From: an uncultured Acetatifactor sp.
GTDB lineage: Bacteria > Bacillota > Clostridia > Lachnospirales > Lachnospiraceae
Direction of reading: 5' to 3'
Assembly: GCA_910586515.1 (NCBI GenBank)
Contig: CAJUGL010000027.1
Location: 1-44,748, forward strand
Length of the DNA: 44,748 bases
The position numbers and the translations under genes were made by a program. Every line of letters begins with the position of its first letter. The stretch's first letter is position 1. The notes beneath the pieces were generated by a model that had not been told where the DNA came from, ran no database searches, and was given only the letters and a program-made list of their open reading frames with translations. Positions 31,526 to 42,200 of the stretch are shown here, in pieces.

Positions 31526-34500
31526 GGCGCTGTCCAGAATCTGTCTGAACAACTGGCATTACATAAGGCATAAAATCTTGTCCTTTCACCAGGGGATTAA
31601 TTTTTTTACCGGGCATTCCGGAAGCGGGAAATCCACGGTGATTGACGCCCTGCAGATCGTGCTCTACGCCAATACGGACGGCAGGGGATTTTTCAACAAG
31701 GCGGCAGCGGACGACTCGGACAGAAGCCTTATCGAGTATCTGCGGGGCATGGTCAACATCGGGGAGGACAACAGCTTTTCCTATCTGCGCAACAATAATT
31801 TCTCCTCCACCATTGTCCTGGAGCTTCGGAGGACGGATACGGGGGAATGCCAGTGCGTGGGGGTGGTGTTTGATGTGGAGACAGCCTCCAATGAGACTGC
31901 ACGGATATTTTTCTGGCACAGAGGGCCTGTACCGGACCACGGGTACCGGGTGGAGGGGAAGGACGGCCGGGCCATGTCCATAGAGGAGGTAAAAAACTGG
32001 CTTCTGGCGAATTTTCAGCGGGAGGATTACTACTTCGGATCCCACAACGAGCGTTTCCGCAAGCAGCTCTACGATGTGTACCTGGGGGGACTGGACGCGG
32101 AGAAATTTCCCCTGCTGTTTAAGCGGGCAATTCCCTTCCGCATGAATATCAAACTGGAAGAGTTTGTGAAGGAATATATCTGCATGGAGCAGGATATCCA
32201 CATTGAGGACATGCAGCAGAGCGTTATGGAGTACGGGCGTCTGCGGCAGAAGATTGAGGATACCTGCAGGGAGATCGGGAGTCTGAAAGATATCTGCAGG
32301 CAGCATGGGGAAGTGGAAGCCATAGGGCGGGAAATGGAGGCTTACCGGTATTTCAGCGCCAGACTGGACATTATGCAGGATCGGCTGAAAGCGGAGGAAT
32401 GCGGGACGAAAATCCGCGCACTGGAAGAGGATTCGGAGCAGGCTGCCCGGGCCATAGAGCAGGAACAGGAGGAGATTGACCGGATGACCGGCCAGGGGGA
32501 CGAGCTTCTGCAGCGCATCACCATGACCGGATATGAGCAGATGAGGGAGCAGCTTCTGTCCCTGAACGCCCTGGTGGAGCGTCTGGAAAACAGCAGGACC
32601 CGTTGGAACCAGACGGCAGAGTTCCTGAAAGCCTGGGAGGATGTGGACAGTGTGGCCAACCGGACGCTGTGGGACATAGAGGCATTCGGGCAAAAAGAGA
32701 TTACGGAAGAGGAATTAAAGCGGCTGAAAGGGGATCTGGAGGAGGTCCGGAAGGACGCGGCAAAGCAGCAGCAGGACATCCGGGGCGAGCTGCGGGAACT
32801 GGGGAAGAGAATAAAAAAGGCCGGGGAGGAACTGACGCAGCTGAAGGCCGGAAACAAGGCCTATCCCAGAGAACTGGAACAGGCCAGGGATATTCTGCAG
32901 AAACGCCTGTGCCAGGAGACGGGAAAGAATGTGCGGGTGGAGATTCTGGCGGATCTTCTGGACATCCGGGACGAGTCCTGGCGCAACGCGGTGGAGGGCT
33001 ACCTTGGGTACAACAAGCTCTCCGTGATTGTGGAGCCCAAATACGCCAGACTGGCCATGAAGATTTATGAGGAGATGGACAGGGAGAGATTCTGCCGGGT
33101 GGCGGTTCTGGATACGGAGCGGGTCACAGGCGACAGGCATCCGGTGACTGCGGGCTCCCTGGCGGAGGAGGTAAAGGCGGAAAAGGACTACGCCCAGTCT
33201 TACATTAATTTTCTTCTGGGGAAAGTGATGAAATGCGGGGACGTGGAGGAACTGCGCAGCCACAGAATCGGCATCACGAAAAACTGCGTGTCCTACCACA
33301 ACTACCGGATTCAGCACATCAATCCCGCCCTGTATACCACGTCCGCCTACATCGGAAAGAGCAGCGTGAGCCAGAGAATCAAACTGCTGAAAAAGAGCAT
33401 CACGGACATGGAGGAGCAGAGAAAGCCCCTGGAGGACCAGAACAGGGAGACGGAGCGGATTCTGGAACTGGAGTACTTAAGCCAGGATATGAACGTGTAC
33501 CTGGAATGGCAGAAGGACATGGCGGCGCTGAAGGACAGACAGGCTGAGCAGGAGAAACTGGAGGCAAAGCTGAAGGAGCTGTCCTCTGAGGACGTGGATC
33601 GGTGGAAAAAGGAGCGGGAGACCCTGCTGGGGCTGTGCGATCAGAAAAAGCAGGCGCTGAATCAGCTCCGGAGAAGGGTCTACGATCTGGAGAACAGCCA
33701 AAAGCAGGAGAGGGAGAATCTGGTAAGCCTGAACGAGGCTCTGGTGGAGAAGGAAAGGCTTTTTACGGCAAATCCGGAGCTTGAGGAGAAACTGGCGGAC
33801 ATTCTCTCTTCCGGGCAGAATGTCAGGTTTGATTCTCTTGGGAAGGATTATCAGGAGCGTCTGGAGGGCGCGGCAGAAAGGCGGCAGCAGGAGATGAACC
33901 GCCTGGTGGAGCTGCGGGCCGCATACCTGCGCGCTTACCAGAACCGGAATTTCTCTCCCACAGCGGAGGACAATCGGGATTACCGGGAGCTGCTTGACCA
34001 TCTGGACCATGAGCGTCTGGAAGAGTTCCGGGTCAGGGCGGCGGAGCAGGCCAGGACTGCGGTGGAGCATTTTAAGGATGATTTTATGTATAAAATCCGC
34101 AGCGCCATCAAGGAAGCCCTGCAGAGGAAGGACGAGCTCAACCGGATCATCAGCAGACTGGATTTCGGAAAGGATAAGTATCAGTTTTATATCGGAAGAA
34201 ACAAGGGGCCGGACGGTCAGTATTATGACATGTTCATGGATGAGGCTCTGGAAGTCAATCCCTCCGATCTGGATATCGGTCTGGACAATCAGCTGAATCT
34301 GTTTACCATGGAACATGAAAACCACTACGGCGCCATGATCAACGATCTGATCAGCATCTTTATTCCCCCGGAGAACGCCACAGCGGAGGAGCAGGAGGAG
34401 GCCAGGCGCAATATGGACAGGTACGCGGACTACAGGACATACCTTTCCTTTGACATGCAGCAGCTGATTCAGAACGAGGACGAGGTGATTAAAATCCGCC

Positions 34501-34898
34501 TGAGCAGGATGATCAGGAAGAATTCCGGCGGAGAGGGACAGAATCCTCTCTATGTGGCCCTGCTTGCCAGTTTTGCCCAGGCTTACAGGATTGATCTGAA
34601 GCCGGGAATGGTCCGGAATCCCACCCTCCGTCTGGTGGTTCTGGACGAGGCCTTTTCCAAGATGGACGCGGAGAAGGTGGCAAGCTGCATTCAGCTCATC
34701 CGGGGACTGGGCTTCCAGGCTCTCATCAGCGCCACAAACGACAAGATACAGAATTATCTGGAAACGGTAGACAAGATTTTTGTATTCGCCAATCCGAACA
34801 AAAAATCCATCTCCGTCCAGGAGTTCGAGCGGAAGGCCTTCGGGCGGCTGCAGGAGGGACTGGAAAATAATGAGGATGAGATTTCTTTCCGGGATTGA
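31506..34898 (+). CDS. Wadjet JetC / MksB-like SMC ATPase
   Basis: An 1130-residue SMC/SbcC-like ATPase. The N-terminal head has Walker A TGHSGSGKST (about 35-44). Two long coiled-coil arms, with many EEL/QEQ heptads, flank a hinge region around residues 480-640. The C-terminal head carries the signature NSGGEGQNP (about 1007-1015) and Walker B LRLVVLDEAFSKMD (about 1041-1054). SMC proteins of this family extrude DNA loops. In Wadjet, JetABC act with the JetD nuclease to cut small circular plasmids. AGAGGAAG precedes the ATG. The next gene downstream is potA, so no JetD is in this operon. Confidence 0.88.
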   Translation: MTNQGFEALSRICLNNWHYIRHKILSFHQGINFFTGHSGSGKSTVIDALQIVLYANTDGRGFFNKAAADDSDRSLIEYLRGMVNIGEDNSFSYLRNNNFSSTIVLELRRTDTGECQCVGVVFDVETASNETARIFFWHRGPVPDHGYRVEGKDGRAMSIEEVKNWLLANFQREDYYFGSHNERFRKQLYDVYLGGLDAEKFPLLFKRAIPFRMNIKLEEFVKEYICMEQDIHIEDMQQSVMEYGRLRQKIEDTCREIGSLKDICRQHGEVEAIGREMEAYRYFSARLDIMQDRLKAEECGTKIRALEEDSEQAARAIEQEQEEIDRMTGQGDELLQRITMTGYEQMREQLLSLNALVERLENSRTRWNQTAEFLKAWEDVDSVANRTLWDIEAFGQKEITEEELKRLKGDLEEVRKDAAKQQQDIRGELRELGKRIKKAGEELTQLKAGNKAYPRELEQARDILQKRLCQETGKNVRVEILADLLDIRDESWRNAVEGYLGYNKLSVIVEPKYARLAMKIYEEMDRERFCRVAVLDTERVTGDRHPVTAGSLAEEVKAEKDYAQSYINFLLGKVMKCGDVEELRSHRIGITKNCVSYHNYRIQHINPALYTTSAYIGKSSVSQRIKLLKKSITDMEEQRKPLEDQNRETERILELEYLSQDMNVYLEWQKDMAALKDRQAEQEKLEAKLKELSSEDVDRWKKERETLLGLCDQKKQALNQLRRRVYDLENSQKQERENLVSLNEALVEKERLFTANPELEEKLADILSSGQNVRFDSLGKDYQERLEGAAERRQQEMNRLVELRAAYLRAYQNRNFSPTAEDNRDYRELLDHLDHERLEEFRVRAAEQARTAVEHFKDDFMYKIRSAIKEALQRKDELNRIISRLDFGKDKYQFYIGRNKGPDGQYYDMFMDEALEVNPSDLDIGLDNQLNLFTMEHENHYGAMINDLISIFIPPENATAEEQEEARRNMDRYADYRTYLSFDMQQLIQNEDEVIKIRLSRMIRKNSGGEGQNPLYVALLASFAQAYRIDLKPGMVRNPTLRLVVLDEAFSKMDAEKVASCIQLIRGLGFQALISATNDKIQNYLETVDKIFVFANPNKKSISVQEFERKAFGRLQEGLENNEDEISFRD

Positions 34899-34905
34899 CA
34901 AAGGA

Positions 34906-34934
34906 TTGACAAAACCTTCGATATCCCGTATATT
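34906..34934 (+). promoter_or_regulatory. potABCD promoter
   Basis: TTGACA (34906-34911), 17 bases, TATATT (34929-34934), 8 bases after the jetC stop. The sequence GGATTGACAAA occurs twice in tandem (34892-34913), so a second -35-like box lies 11 bases upstream. Confidence 0.75.
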
Positions 34935-35000
34935 TAGTTCATTGCGTATGCATCCGAAAAATGTCGAATTACCTGTAGAATCGCGGCGCAGGATGTACTG

Positions 35001-36182
35001 ATGAAAAAGGAGATTCCTCATTTGAAAAATACAATTATATCCTTAAAAAACATTACGGTTTCCTATGACGGGGAGCAGGTTCTGGGGGGTTTTGACCTGG
35101 AGATTCACGATGGGGAATTCGTCACCCTGCTTGGACCCTCCGGGTGCGGCAAGACCACGGTGCTGCGCACCATAGCCGGGTTTATCAGGCCGGACGGAGG
35201 GGATGTGTTTTTTTATGACAAAAACATTACCGGCCTGCCGCCCCATAAGAGAGCGGTGAACACGATTTTCCAGAAGTACGCCCTGTTTCCCCATCTGAAC
35301 GTGTACGAGAACATTGCCTTCGGCATGCGTCTGAAGGGACGGGGGGAGAAGGAGATCCGGAAGACCGTACATGAGATGCTTGCCATGGTAAATCTCACCG
35401 GCTATGCCCACAGAGGAATAAGCCGGCTTTCCGGAGGACAGCAGCAGAGAGTTGCCATCGCCCGGGCCCTGGCCAATGAGCCCAAGGTCCTGTTACTGGA
35501 CGAGCCACTGGGCGCCCTGGACCTGAAGCTGCGCAAGGATATGCAGGCGGAGCTGAAAAAAATACAGCAGCAGACAGGGATTACCTTTGTGTTCGTCACC
35601 CATGACCAGGAGGAGGCTCTGTCCATGTCCGACACTGTGGTGGTGATGGACGGCGGGGTGATTCAGCAGATCGGATCGCCCACGGATATTTACAATGAGC
35701 CGAAAAATGCCTTTGTGGCGGATTTTATCGGGGAATCCAATATTCTGGACGGCGTGATGCTGGAGGATTATTCGGTGAAGTTTGCCGGGCACAGCTTCCG
35801 CTGCCTGGACAGCGGGTTCGGCAGAAATACCCCTGTGGACGTGGTGATCCGTCCGGAAGACATCAAGGTAGTGGAACCGGATTCCACCCGGATTGTGGGG
35901 GATGTGACAGCCGTTACCTTCAAGGGGGTCCACTATGAGATCATCGTGGATGTGGCAGGCTTTAAATGGATGATACAGTCCACGGAATGCCCCCAGGCAG
36001 GGGATCATATCGGCCTGGCGCTGACCCCCAATGACATTCATGTCATGGAGAAATCCGAATACTCCGGCGTGTTCGGCGACTACAGCACCTTCAGCGACGA
36101 GATGGAGGAGGATATCAATACCTCGGATGAGGCCTCGGAGAATACATGGGCAGAAGAGGAGGAAAACACGGATGAAATCTAA
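35001..36182 (+). CDS. potA: Spermidine/putrescine ABC transporter ATPase
   Basis: A 393-residue importer ATPase. Walker A is GPSGCGKTT, the Q-loop IFQKYALFPH, the signature LSGGQQQR, Walker B VLLLDEPLGALD, and the switch VTHDQEE. The C-terminal regulatory TOBE part is present (VVIRPEDIKVVEPD). The long acidic tail (about 35 residues rich in Asp, Glu and Ser) is an odd extra and overlaps potB by 11 bases. ATG at 35001 is used here; a TTG at 35022 after AAGGAG is a possible alternative. Energises polyamine uptake with PotB, PotC and PotD. Confidence 0.93.
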   Translation: MKKEIPHLKNTIISLKNITVSYDGEQVLGGFDLEIHDGEFVTLLGPSGCGKTTVLRTIAGFIRPDGGDVFFYDKNITGLPPHKRAVNTIFQKYALFPHLNVYENIAFGMRLKGRGEKEIRKTVHEMLAMVNLTGYAHRGISRLSGGQQQRVAIARALANEPKVLLLDEPLGALDLKLRKDMQAELKKIQQQTGITFVFVTHDQEEALSMSDTVVVMDGGVIQQIGSPTDIYNEPKNAFVADFIGESNILDGVMLEDYSVKFAGHSFRCLDSGFGRNTPVDVVIRPEDIKVVEPDSTRIVGDVTAVTFKGVHYEIIVDVAGFKWMIQSTECPQAGDHIGLALTPNDIHVMEKSEYSGVFGDYSTFSDEMEEDINTSDEASENTWAEEEENTDEI

Positions 36183-36999
36183 TTCCAGGCTTCTTTCCGC
36201 GCCTTACACGGTCTGGATGACCGTCTTTATCGTGCTGCCCATGCTCCTGGTGGGGTATTTTGCCTTTACGGACAAATCGGGCAGCTTTACCCTGGAAAAT
36301 ATGCTGAGCGTGGGGCAGTATTCCAATGTGTTCCTGCGGTCCATCTGGCTTGGGGCTGTGGCCACTGTGGTTTCCCTGGGACTGGGATATCCGCTGGCCT
36401 ATCTGATTGCCAAAACGAGCGTAAAACGGCAGAATGTGATGGTGATGCTTGTAATGCTGCCCATGTGGATGAATTTCCTGCTGCGCACATATGCCTGGAT
36501 GACGCTCTTGGAGGACAACGGCCTGATCAATTCCTTCCTGGCGGCATTGGGGCTTCCCCGGGTTCACATGATCAACACTGCGGGAGCGGTGGTTCTGGGC
36601 ATGGTGTACAATTACATTCCCTACATGATTCTGCCCCTGTATTCCGTTCTGACCAAGATTGACCAGAGCGTTATTGAGGCTGCCCAGGATCTGGGGGCAG
36701 GGGACAGGCAGGTGTTTTTGAAGGTGGTGCTGCCCCTGAGCATGCCCGGGGTTATCTCCGGGGTGACCATGGTATTCGTGCCTGCGGTGAGCACCTTTAT
36801 CATATCGAAAATGTTGGGCGGGGGCGGCAACCTACTGATCGGAGACCTGATTGACATGCAGTTTCTGGGAAGCGCCTACAATCCCAACCTGGGTTCCGCC
36901 GTGTCTTTGGTGCTGATGGTGATCATTCTGATCTGCATGGGCATTATGAACCAGTTTGACGACGGGGGAGCGGACGAGAAGGGAGGTATGCTGCTGTGA
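36172..36999 (+). CDS. potB: Spermidine/putrescine ABC transporter permease
   Basis: A 275-residue permease with six membrane segments and the cytoplasmic EAA loop (IEAAQDLGAGDRQVFLKVVL, then PLSMPG), which contacts the ATPase. Start: ATG at 36172, after GAGGAGG. The much longer open frame upstream overlaps potA and is not credible. It overlaps potA by 11 bases and potC by 4, so the pot genes are translationally coupled. The short charged C-terminus follows the last helix. Confidence 0.94.
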   Translation: MKSNSRLLSAPYTVWMTVFIVLPMLLVGYFAFTDKSGSFTLENMLSVGQYSNVFLRSIWLGAVATVVSLGLGYPLAYLIAKTSVKRQNVMVMLVMLPMWMNFLLRTYAWMTLLEDNGLINSFLAALGLPRVHMINTAGAVVLGMVYNYIPYMILPLYSVLTKIDQSVIEAAQDLGAGDRQVFLKVVLPLSMPGVISGVTMVFVPAVSTFIISKMLGGGGNLLIGDLIDMQFLGSAYNPNLGSAVSLVLMVIILICMGIMNQFDDGGADEKGGMLL

Positions 37000-37805
37000 A
37001 AAAAGCGGGAGGGCGTATTTATACCTTTCTTATTTTCCTCTTTTTGTATGCGCCGATTCTGGTGCTGATCGTGTTCTCCTTTAACGATACGGAGACGGGA
37101 AGCCGGGCAGTGTGGGGCGGTTTCTCCCTGCGGTGGTACAGAAAGCTGTTTGAGGACAGGCTGATTCTGGAGGCACTGCGCAATACGCTGCTGATAGCGG
37201 TGGTATCGGCTGCGGTTTCCACCGTACTGGGCACTGCCGCTGCCATCGGCATCAACAGCATGAAGCGTCTGCCCAGGCGGATTATGATGAATATCACAAA
37301 TCTGCCCATGGTGAATCCGGAGATTGTGACAGGTGTGTCGCTTATGCTGCTGTTTGTGTCTGCGGTCCGGGTATTCGGAGGGCGCAGCCTGGGGATGGGT
37401 TCCCTGTTTGCAGCCCATATCACCTTCTGCCTGCCCTATGTGATTCTGTCCGTGCTGCCAAAGCTTCGTCAGATGGACCCGAATCTTTATGAGGCGGCCC
37501 AGGATCTGGGATGCCCGCCGGTGAAGGCTTTTTTTAAGGTGGTGCTGCCGGAGATCATGCCCGGAATCGTGACCGGCATGATTATGGCTTTTACCCTGTC
37601 CATTGACGACTTTGTGATAAGCTATTTTACAAGCGGCACCACACAGACCCTTCCCATTTACATTTATTCCATGACCCGCAAGCGCATCAGCCCGGAGATC
37701 AACGCCTTGTCCACGGTGCTGTTTGCGGTGGTGATGGCATTATTGATTATCGTCAATGCCCGGAACCTGAAGGGCCGGGACATACAACCCAAGGAGGAGG
37801 TGTGA
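36996..37805 (+). CDS. potC: Spermidine/putrescine ABC transporter permease
   Basis: A 269-residue permease, partner of PotB. Six membrane segments and the EAA motif (YEAAQDLGCPPVKAFFKVVL, then PEIMPG) are present, plus the conserved TLSIDDFVISYF. The start is GTG at 36996, set by GGGAGG about 9 bases upstream; it overlaps the potB stop as GTGA. The C-terminal KGRDIQPKEEV is charged. With PotB it forms the polyamine channel. Confidence 0.94.
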   Translation: MKKAGGRIYTFLIFLFLYAPILVLIVFSFNDTETGSRAVWGGFSLRWYRKLFEDRLILEALRNTLLIAVVSAAVSTVLGTAAAIGINSMKRLPRRIMMNITNLPMVNPEIVTGVSLMLLFVSAVRVFGGRSLGMGSLFAAHITFCLPYVILSVLPKLRQMDPNLYEAAQDLGCPPVKAFFKVVLPEIMPGIVTGMIMAFTLSIDDFVISYFTSGTTQTLPIYIYSMTRKRISPEINALSTVLFAVVMALLIIVNARNLKGRDIQPKEEV

Positions 37806-37811
37806 GGCGTC

Positions 37812-39077
37812 ATGAAGGGAAAGAACGGAGCTTCCGGAAAAGGGGGATTTGGGATAAACAGAGATGACCGCTGCAGGAATGTCTTCCGAAGGAAGGCAGG
37901 CGTATCGGGAAGCATCTGCCTGGGCCTGGCCGCCGCCCTGGCCTCTGTGCCGCTTCCGCGGGTGCAGGCGGAGGAAAGCAGGGACAGGGGGGTTACCATC
38001 AATGTGTACAACTGGGGGGAGTATATTGCCAACGGCACGGATGATTCCCTGGACGTGAACGCGGAATTTACCAGGCGCACGGGGATCCGGGTCAATTACA
38101 CCACCTTTGACAGCAATGAATCCCTTTATTCCAAACTGGTGGGAGGCGGCGCGGATTATGACGTGATCATCCCTTCGGATTACATGGTGTCAAGACTGAT
38201 TGACGAAAATATGCTGGCGGAACTGGATTTTTCCAATATTCCCAATTATCAGTACATTGACGAAAGCTTCCGGGGCGGGGAGTACGATCCGGAGAACCGC
38301 TATTCCGTGCCCTATACCTGGGGCGTGGTGGGCCTGTTTTACAATACGGACTATATTGAGGAAGAGATCACAAGCTGGTCCGCCCTCTGGGACGACAGGT
38401 ACGCGGGAAAGATACTGATGTTTGACAATCCCAGGGATTCCTTTGCCATTGCCCAGATTTTACTGGGACAACCCGTAAATACCACAGAGGAAGAGGACTG
38501 GATGGAGGCGGCGGCTCTGCTGAAGCAGCAGAAGCCCCTGGTGCAGGCCTATGTCATGGACCGGATTTTTGACAAGATGGAGAGCGAGGAAGCCTGGATA
38601 GCCCCCTATTATTCCGGGGATGCCGCAATTCTGGTGGACAATCACGAGAATATCCGGTTTGTGGTGCCGGAGGAGGGGACGAATTACTTCGTGGACGCCA
38701 TGTGTATTCCCGCAACCTCCGGTCACAAGGCAGAGGCGGAGGCCTATATCAACTTTCTGTGCGATCCGGAGATAGCCGGGGCCAATATGAATTACATCGG
38801 ATATTCCACGCCGGAGACGGCGGCCAAGGCCTATATGGACGAGGAAATGGTGGAGAGCCCCATCCATTATCCGGATGAAAGCATTCTGGCCCGCACCCAG
38901 GTATTTGTAAACCTGCCGGAAGACACGGCCAGACTGATAGACAGACTGTGGGCGGAGGCGAAAATGGGCGGCCCGGGAGAATCCGCGGTTTTGGCAGCAA
39001 TTATTCTGGGATTTCTGGCAGTATACATAGCCATAATTGTGGCTAAACGGCGGAAACGTCAGAGGGAGCGGGCGTGA
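37812..39077 (+). CDS. potD: Polyamine-binding protein with C-terminal membrane anchor
   Basis: A 421-residue solute-binding protein. After a long basic N-terminus is a signal segment (SGSICLGLAAALASVPLP) with a likely signal peptidase I site after VQA; no lipobox cysteine is present. The PotD fold follows: INVYNWGEYI, the IPSDYMVSRLI loop, YSVPYTWGVVGLFYNTD, and AYYSGD-like APYYSGDAAI, which supply polyamine-binding acids and aromatics. Unusually, residues about 395-414 form a membrane segment (VLAAIILGFLAVYIAIIVA) followed by KRRKRQRERA. The protein is thus probably held by its C-terminus, facing outward. AGGAGG precedes the ATG by about 11 bases. Confidence 0.92.
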   Translation: MKGKNGASGKGGFGINRDDRCRNVFRRKAGVSGSICLGLAAALASVPLPRVQAEESRDRGVTINVYNWGEYIANGTDDSLDVNAEFTRRTGIRVNYTTFDSNESLYSKLVGGGADYDVIIPSDYMVSRLIDENMLAELDFSNIPNYQYIDESFRGGEYDPENRYSVPYTWGVVGLFYNTDYIEEEITSWSALWDDRYAGKILMFDNPRDSFAIAQILLGQPVNTTEEEDWMEAAALLKQQKPLVQAYVMDRIFDKMESEEAWIAPYYSGDAAILVDNHENIRFVVPEEGTNYFVDAMCIPATSGHKAEAEAYINFLCDPEIAGANMNYIGYSTPETAAKAYMDEEMVESPIHYPDESILARTQVFVNLPEDTARLIDRLWAEAKMGGPGESAVLAAIILGFLAVYIAIIVAKRRKRQRERA

Positions 39078-39096
39078 AGGCGTTTTGATAACGCTA

Positions 39097-39125
39097 TTGA
39101 CAACGCGGAACGATGACGATATATT
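39097..39125 (+). promoter_or_regulatory. Promoter of the surface-protein gene
   Basis: TTGACA (39097-39102), 17 bases, TATATT (39120-39125). It lies just after potD and about 80 bases before the TTG start, so this gene can be transcribed apart from potABCD. Confidence 0.7.
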
Positions 39126-39206
39126 GAATATATTGATAAAGGGAGAATCTGGCAAATCAGCACGTTGTAACAGTTCTCCAAAAAGATGATGCAGGAGGGT
39201 GTAATA

Positions 39207-42200
39207 TTGAAACGACGAATTATTTCGGTTGCCCTGGCGCTGTGTCTGACCGTCTCTTTCCAGTCGGTGGCGCAGACAGGGCAGGAAATTCCCTTGTCGC
39301 AGGAGGGGATTCCACTTGTACAGGAGGAGACTCCGCAGCCGGAGGGAGAAGGTGAATTGCCTCAGGGCGAGAGTCCGGAAGCGGAGGGAGAAGGTGAGTT
39401 GCCTCAGGAAGAGGTCTCAGAGGCGGAGGGAGAAGACAGTCTGCCTCAGGGCGAGACTTCGCAGGCGGAGGGAATAGGTGATTTGCTGCAGGGCGAGAGT
39501 CCGGAGGCGGAGGGAGAAAGTGAGTTGCCTCAGGGCGAGAGTGCGGAGGCGGAGGGAGAAGACAGTCTGCCTCAGGAAGAAGCTTCCCAGCCGGAAGGCG
39601 AAGGTGAATTGTCTCAGGGCGAGACTTCGCAGCCTGAGGGAATAGGCGATTTGCTGCAGGAGAACGCTTTTTCACAGCAGCCAGAGACTTCCCAGGAGGA
39701 ATCCGCCCCCCAGTCGTCTGTCGGCAGAGAAACGGTTGTTCCTACTCCTGCGGAAGCGTATCAGGCCATGATTGCGCTGGCGGATCAGGATGCGTATAAG
39801 GAGGGAACACCCTGGACCAACGACGAACCCTATTCGGACTCAAAGGGATATTACAGTTGGAAAGGCGGTCCTCTTGGCGGAGCCAATATCAAGGCTGTGG
39901 GCTGTGTCGCTTTTGCGTTCATCCTCAGCGACGAGGCATTCGGCAGTCTGCCTGCCAGGATGTACGCGCCTGGCGGATTTACCTATGAGGAGATAAAAGT
40001 CGGTGATATCCTGAGGGTAAGCGGTGATGCGCACACTGTGATCGTGTTGGAGGTAAGCGATGCGGGCGTGGTGGTTGCCGAAGGAAACATCAGTATGGGA
40101 GACCATAAAGGCAAGGTACATTGGGGACGGGCAATCTCCAGGGAAGAGGTGATGAGAGATACCAGTCACTATATCACACGCTACCCGGAAGGCTATATAC
40201 CGCCGGATGATCCCGAAGCCGATGTTTCGATTGGAAGCGGAACCCTTGAGGGGGGACTTACCTGGAACCTGACGAAGGCGGGTACGCTGACCGTCTCCGG
40301 CGGGGGGGCTATGCCGGATTTCAGCAGTGTCGGAGAGCAGCCTTGGAATGAGCATAGCAGCGCAATCCGTGAGGTGGTTATCGAAAATGGCGTTACCAGT
40401 ATCGGCGCCTGCGCTTTTTGGAACTGCGGGGTTCTGGGTGCAGAGATTGCGCCCAGTGTGACGTCCATCGGCAACAGCGCTTTCCGTGAATCCTCAATTG
40501 TTTCCGTGACGATTCCCTCCGGGGTGAAGACAATCGGTGACAGCGCGTTCCGCGGATGTGCAAATCTGGGTTCGGTAACTGTTTCCGAAGGTGTGGAGAC
40601 AATCGGCCAGAATGCATTCAATGCCTGCACAAAGCTTGGCATGATCACTTTGCCTTCCAGTATCGGCGAGGTGGGAGCCGCTGCATTTTCCCAGTGTGAG
40701 AAATTGGGAATTGTGACCTTTACTCCCGGCAGCAGGCAGGTAAAGATGGGCGACAATCTGTTTACTCGATGTTACAATCTGATGAAGGTGACGCTGCCCA
40801 AGAGTATAGACCGCATCAGTGAAGGCATGTTTCAGAATTGTCTGACACTTGCCGGCCTGGAGATTCCCGAGGGCGCGGAGAGTATCGGAGGATCCGCATT
40901 CGCTTCTTCAGCTGTGAGTGTTGTCATAATTCCGGACAGTGTAACGTCAATTGGGATAGCTGCTTTTGGAAGCTGTCCGCTTGAAAAGATATACTATACC
41001 GGCAGCGAAGAACAGTGGAAGAGCGTAAGTAAAATAGGAGATACGGCAGCGGCAGTGGCAAAGGCAGAGATTATTTATAATTATGTCCCTTCGCCGGAAC
41101 CGTCCACGGAGCCTTCAGAGTCCCCGAAGCCGTCTGCAGAGCCAACAGAATCTCCGAAGCCGTCCACGGAGCCTACAGAGACTCCGGATGAGACGGCAAA
41201 GCCTACAGAGTCTCCGGATCCGTCAACAGAGCCTACCCAGACTCCGGATGAGACGGCAAAGCCAACAGAGTCTCCGAAGCCGTCTGCAGAGCCAACAGAG
41301 TCTCCGAAGCCGTCTGCAGAGCCTACAGAGTCCCCAAAGCCGTCTGCAGAACCTACAGAGCCTCCGAAGCCGTCTGCAGAACCAACAGAGTCTCCGAAGC
41401 CGTCCACGGAGCCGACAGAGTCTCCGAAGCCGTCTGCAGAACCAACAGAATCTCCGAAGCCGTCAACAGAGCCTAGCCAGGCTCCCAATGAGACGCCAGT
41501 GCCTACCCAGAGACCGGAGCCTACGTCGGTGCCTACCCAGGCTCCCAGTCAAACGCCGGCACCTGTGCAGACTCCGGAACCCACGCCTGTGCCGACTGCG
41601 GTGCCTACACCAGTGCCTACATCCAAACCAGGTACGCCAATGACTCCTTCTATTGAGGGCGGATCCGGTAAGGAAGGCTGGGAGGCCGTTAAGGAAGAAG
41701 CTGTAAATGCTTTTGAAGGAAAGTGGGTTAATGTAAATATGAACGGCGCATCCGTTGTACCCGGAGATGTACTGGACCGTGTGAAGGGGCAGAATGTTAC
41801 CATTTCCTTTAATATGGGCAACGGAATTATCTGGTTTGTGAACGGTAAAAATGTTACGGCCGACCGTGCAAATGACGTTGATTTTTCGGTAAAGACTGCA
41901 ACGTCAGCCATTCCGGAGAATATCGTAAAGAATATAGCCGGAGACAGGCAGACCACACAGCTCAGCCTTGCGCACAGCGGTGATTTCGGCTACAGTGCTG
42001 TACTCATGATTAATGTGGGGGCGGCTAATGTGGGAAAACAGGCGAATCTCTTCTACTATAATGAGAGCGGAGGCAGGCTTGAATTTATCAGTTCTGATCA
42101 GATAAATGATCAGGGGATTGCCGAGCTGAACTTTACACATGCGTCGGATTATGTCATTATCGTCGGCGAGGATGTGATGGGCGGAAACGCCGGTGAGGGT

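Noticed and set aside
31422..32693. A 423-codon minus-strand open frame opposite jetB/jetC.
   Set aside because: Shadow of the real genes, with no domain or binding site.
33477..35021. A 514-codon minus-strand open frame opposite jetC.
   Set aside because: Low-complexity Leu/His/Gln-rich translation, antisense to an intact SMC ATPase; no start signal.
39161..39180. GTAACAGTTC near 39167, resembling half of the dispersed palindrome.
   Set aside because: Only one short arm is present, with no matching second arm.
41091..41640. Regular 30-base repeats that could suggest a CRISPR-like array.
   Set aside because: No spacers; the repeats are contiguous, in frame, and encode a Pro-rich linker. 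The open frame on the opposite strand (41081-41488) is a shadow of them.
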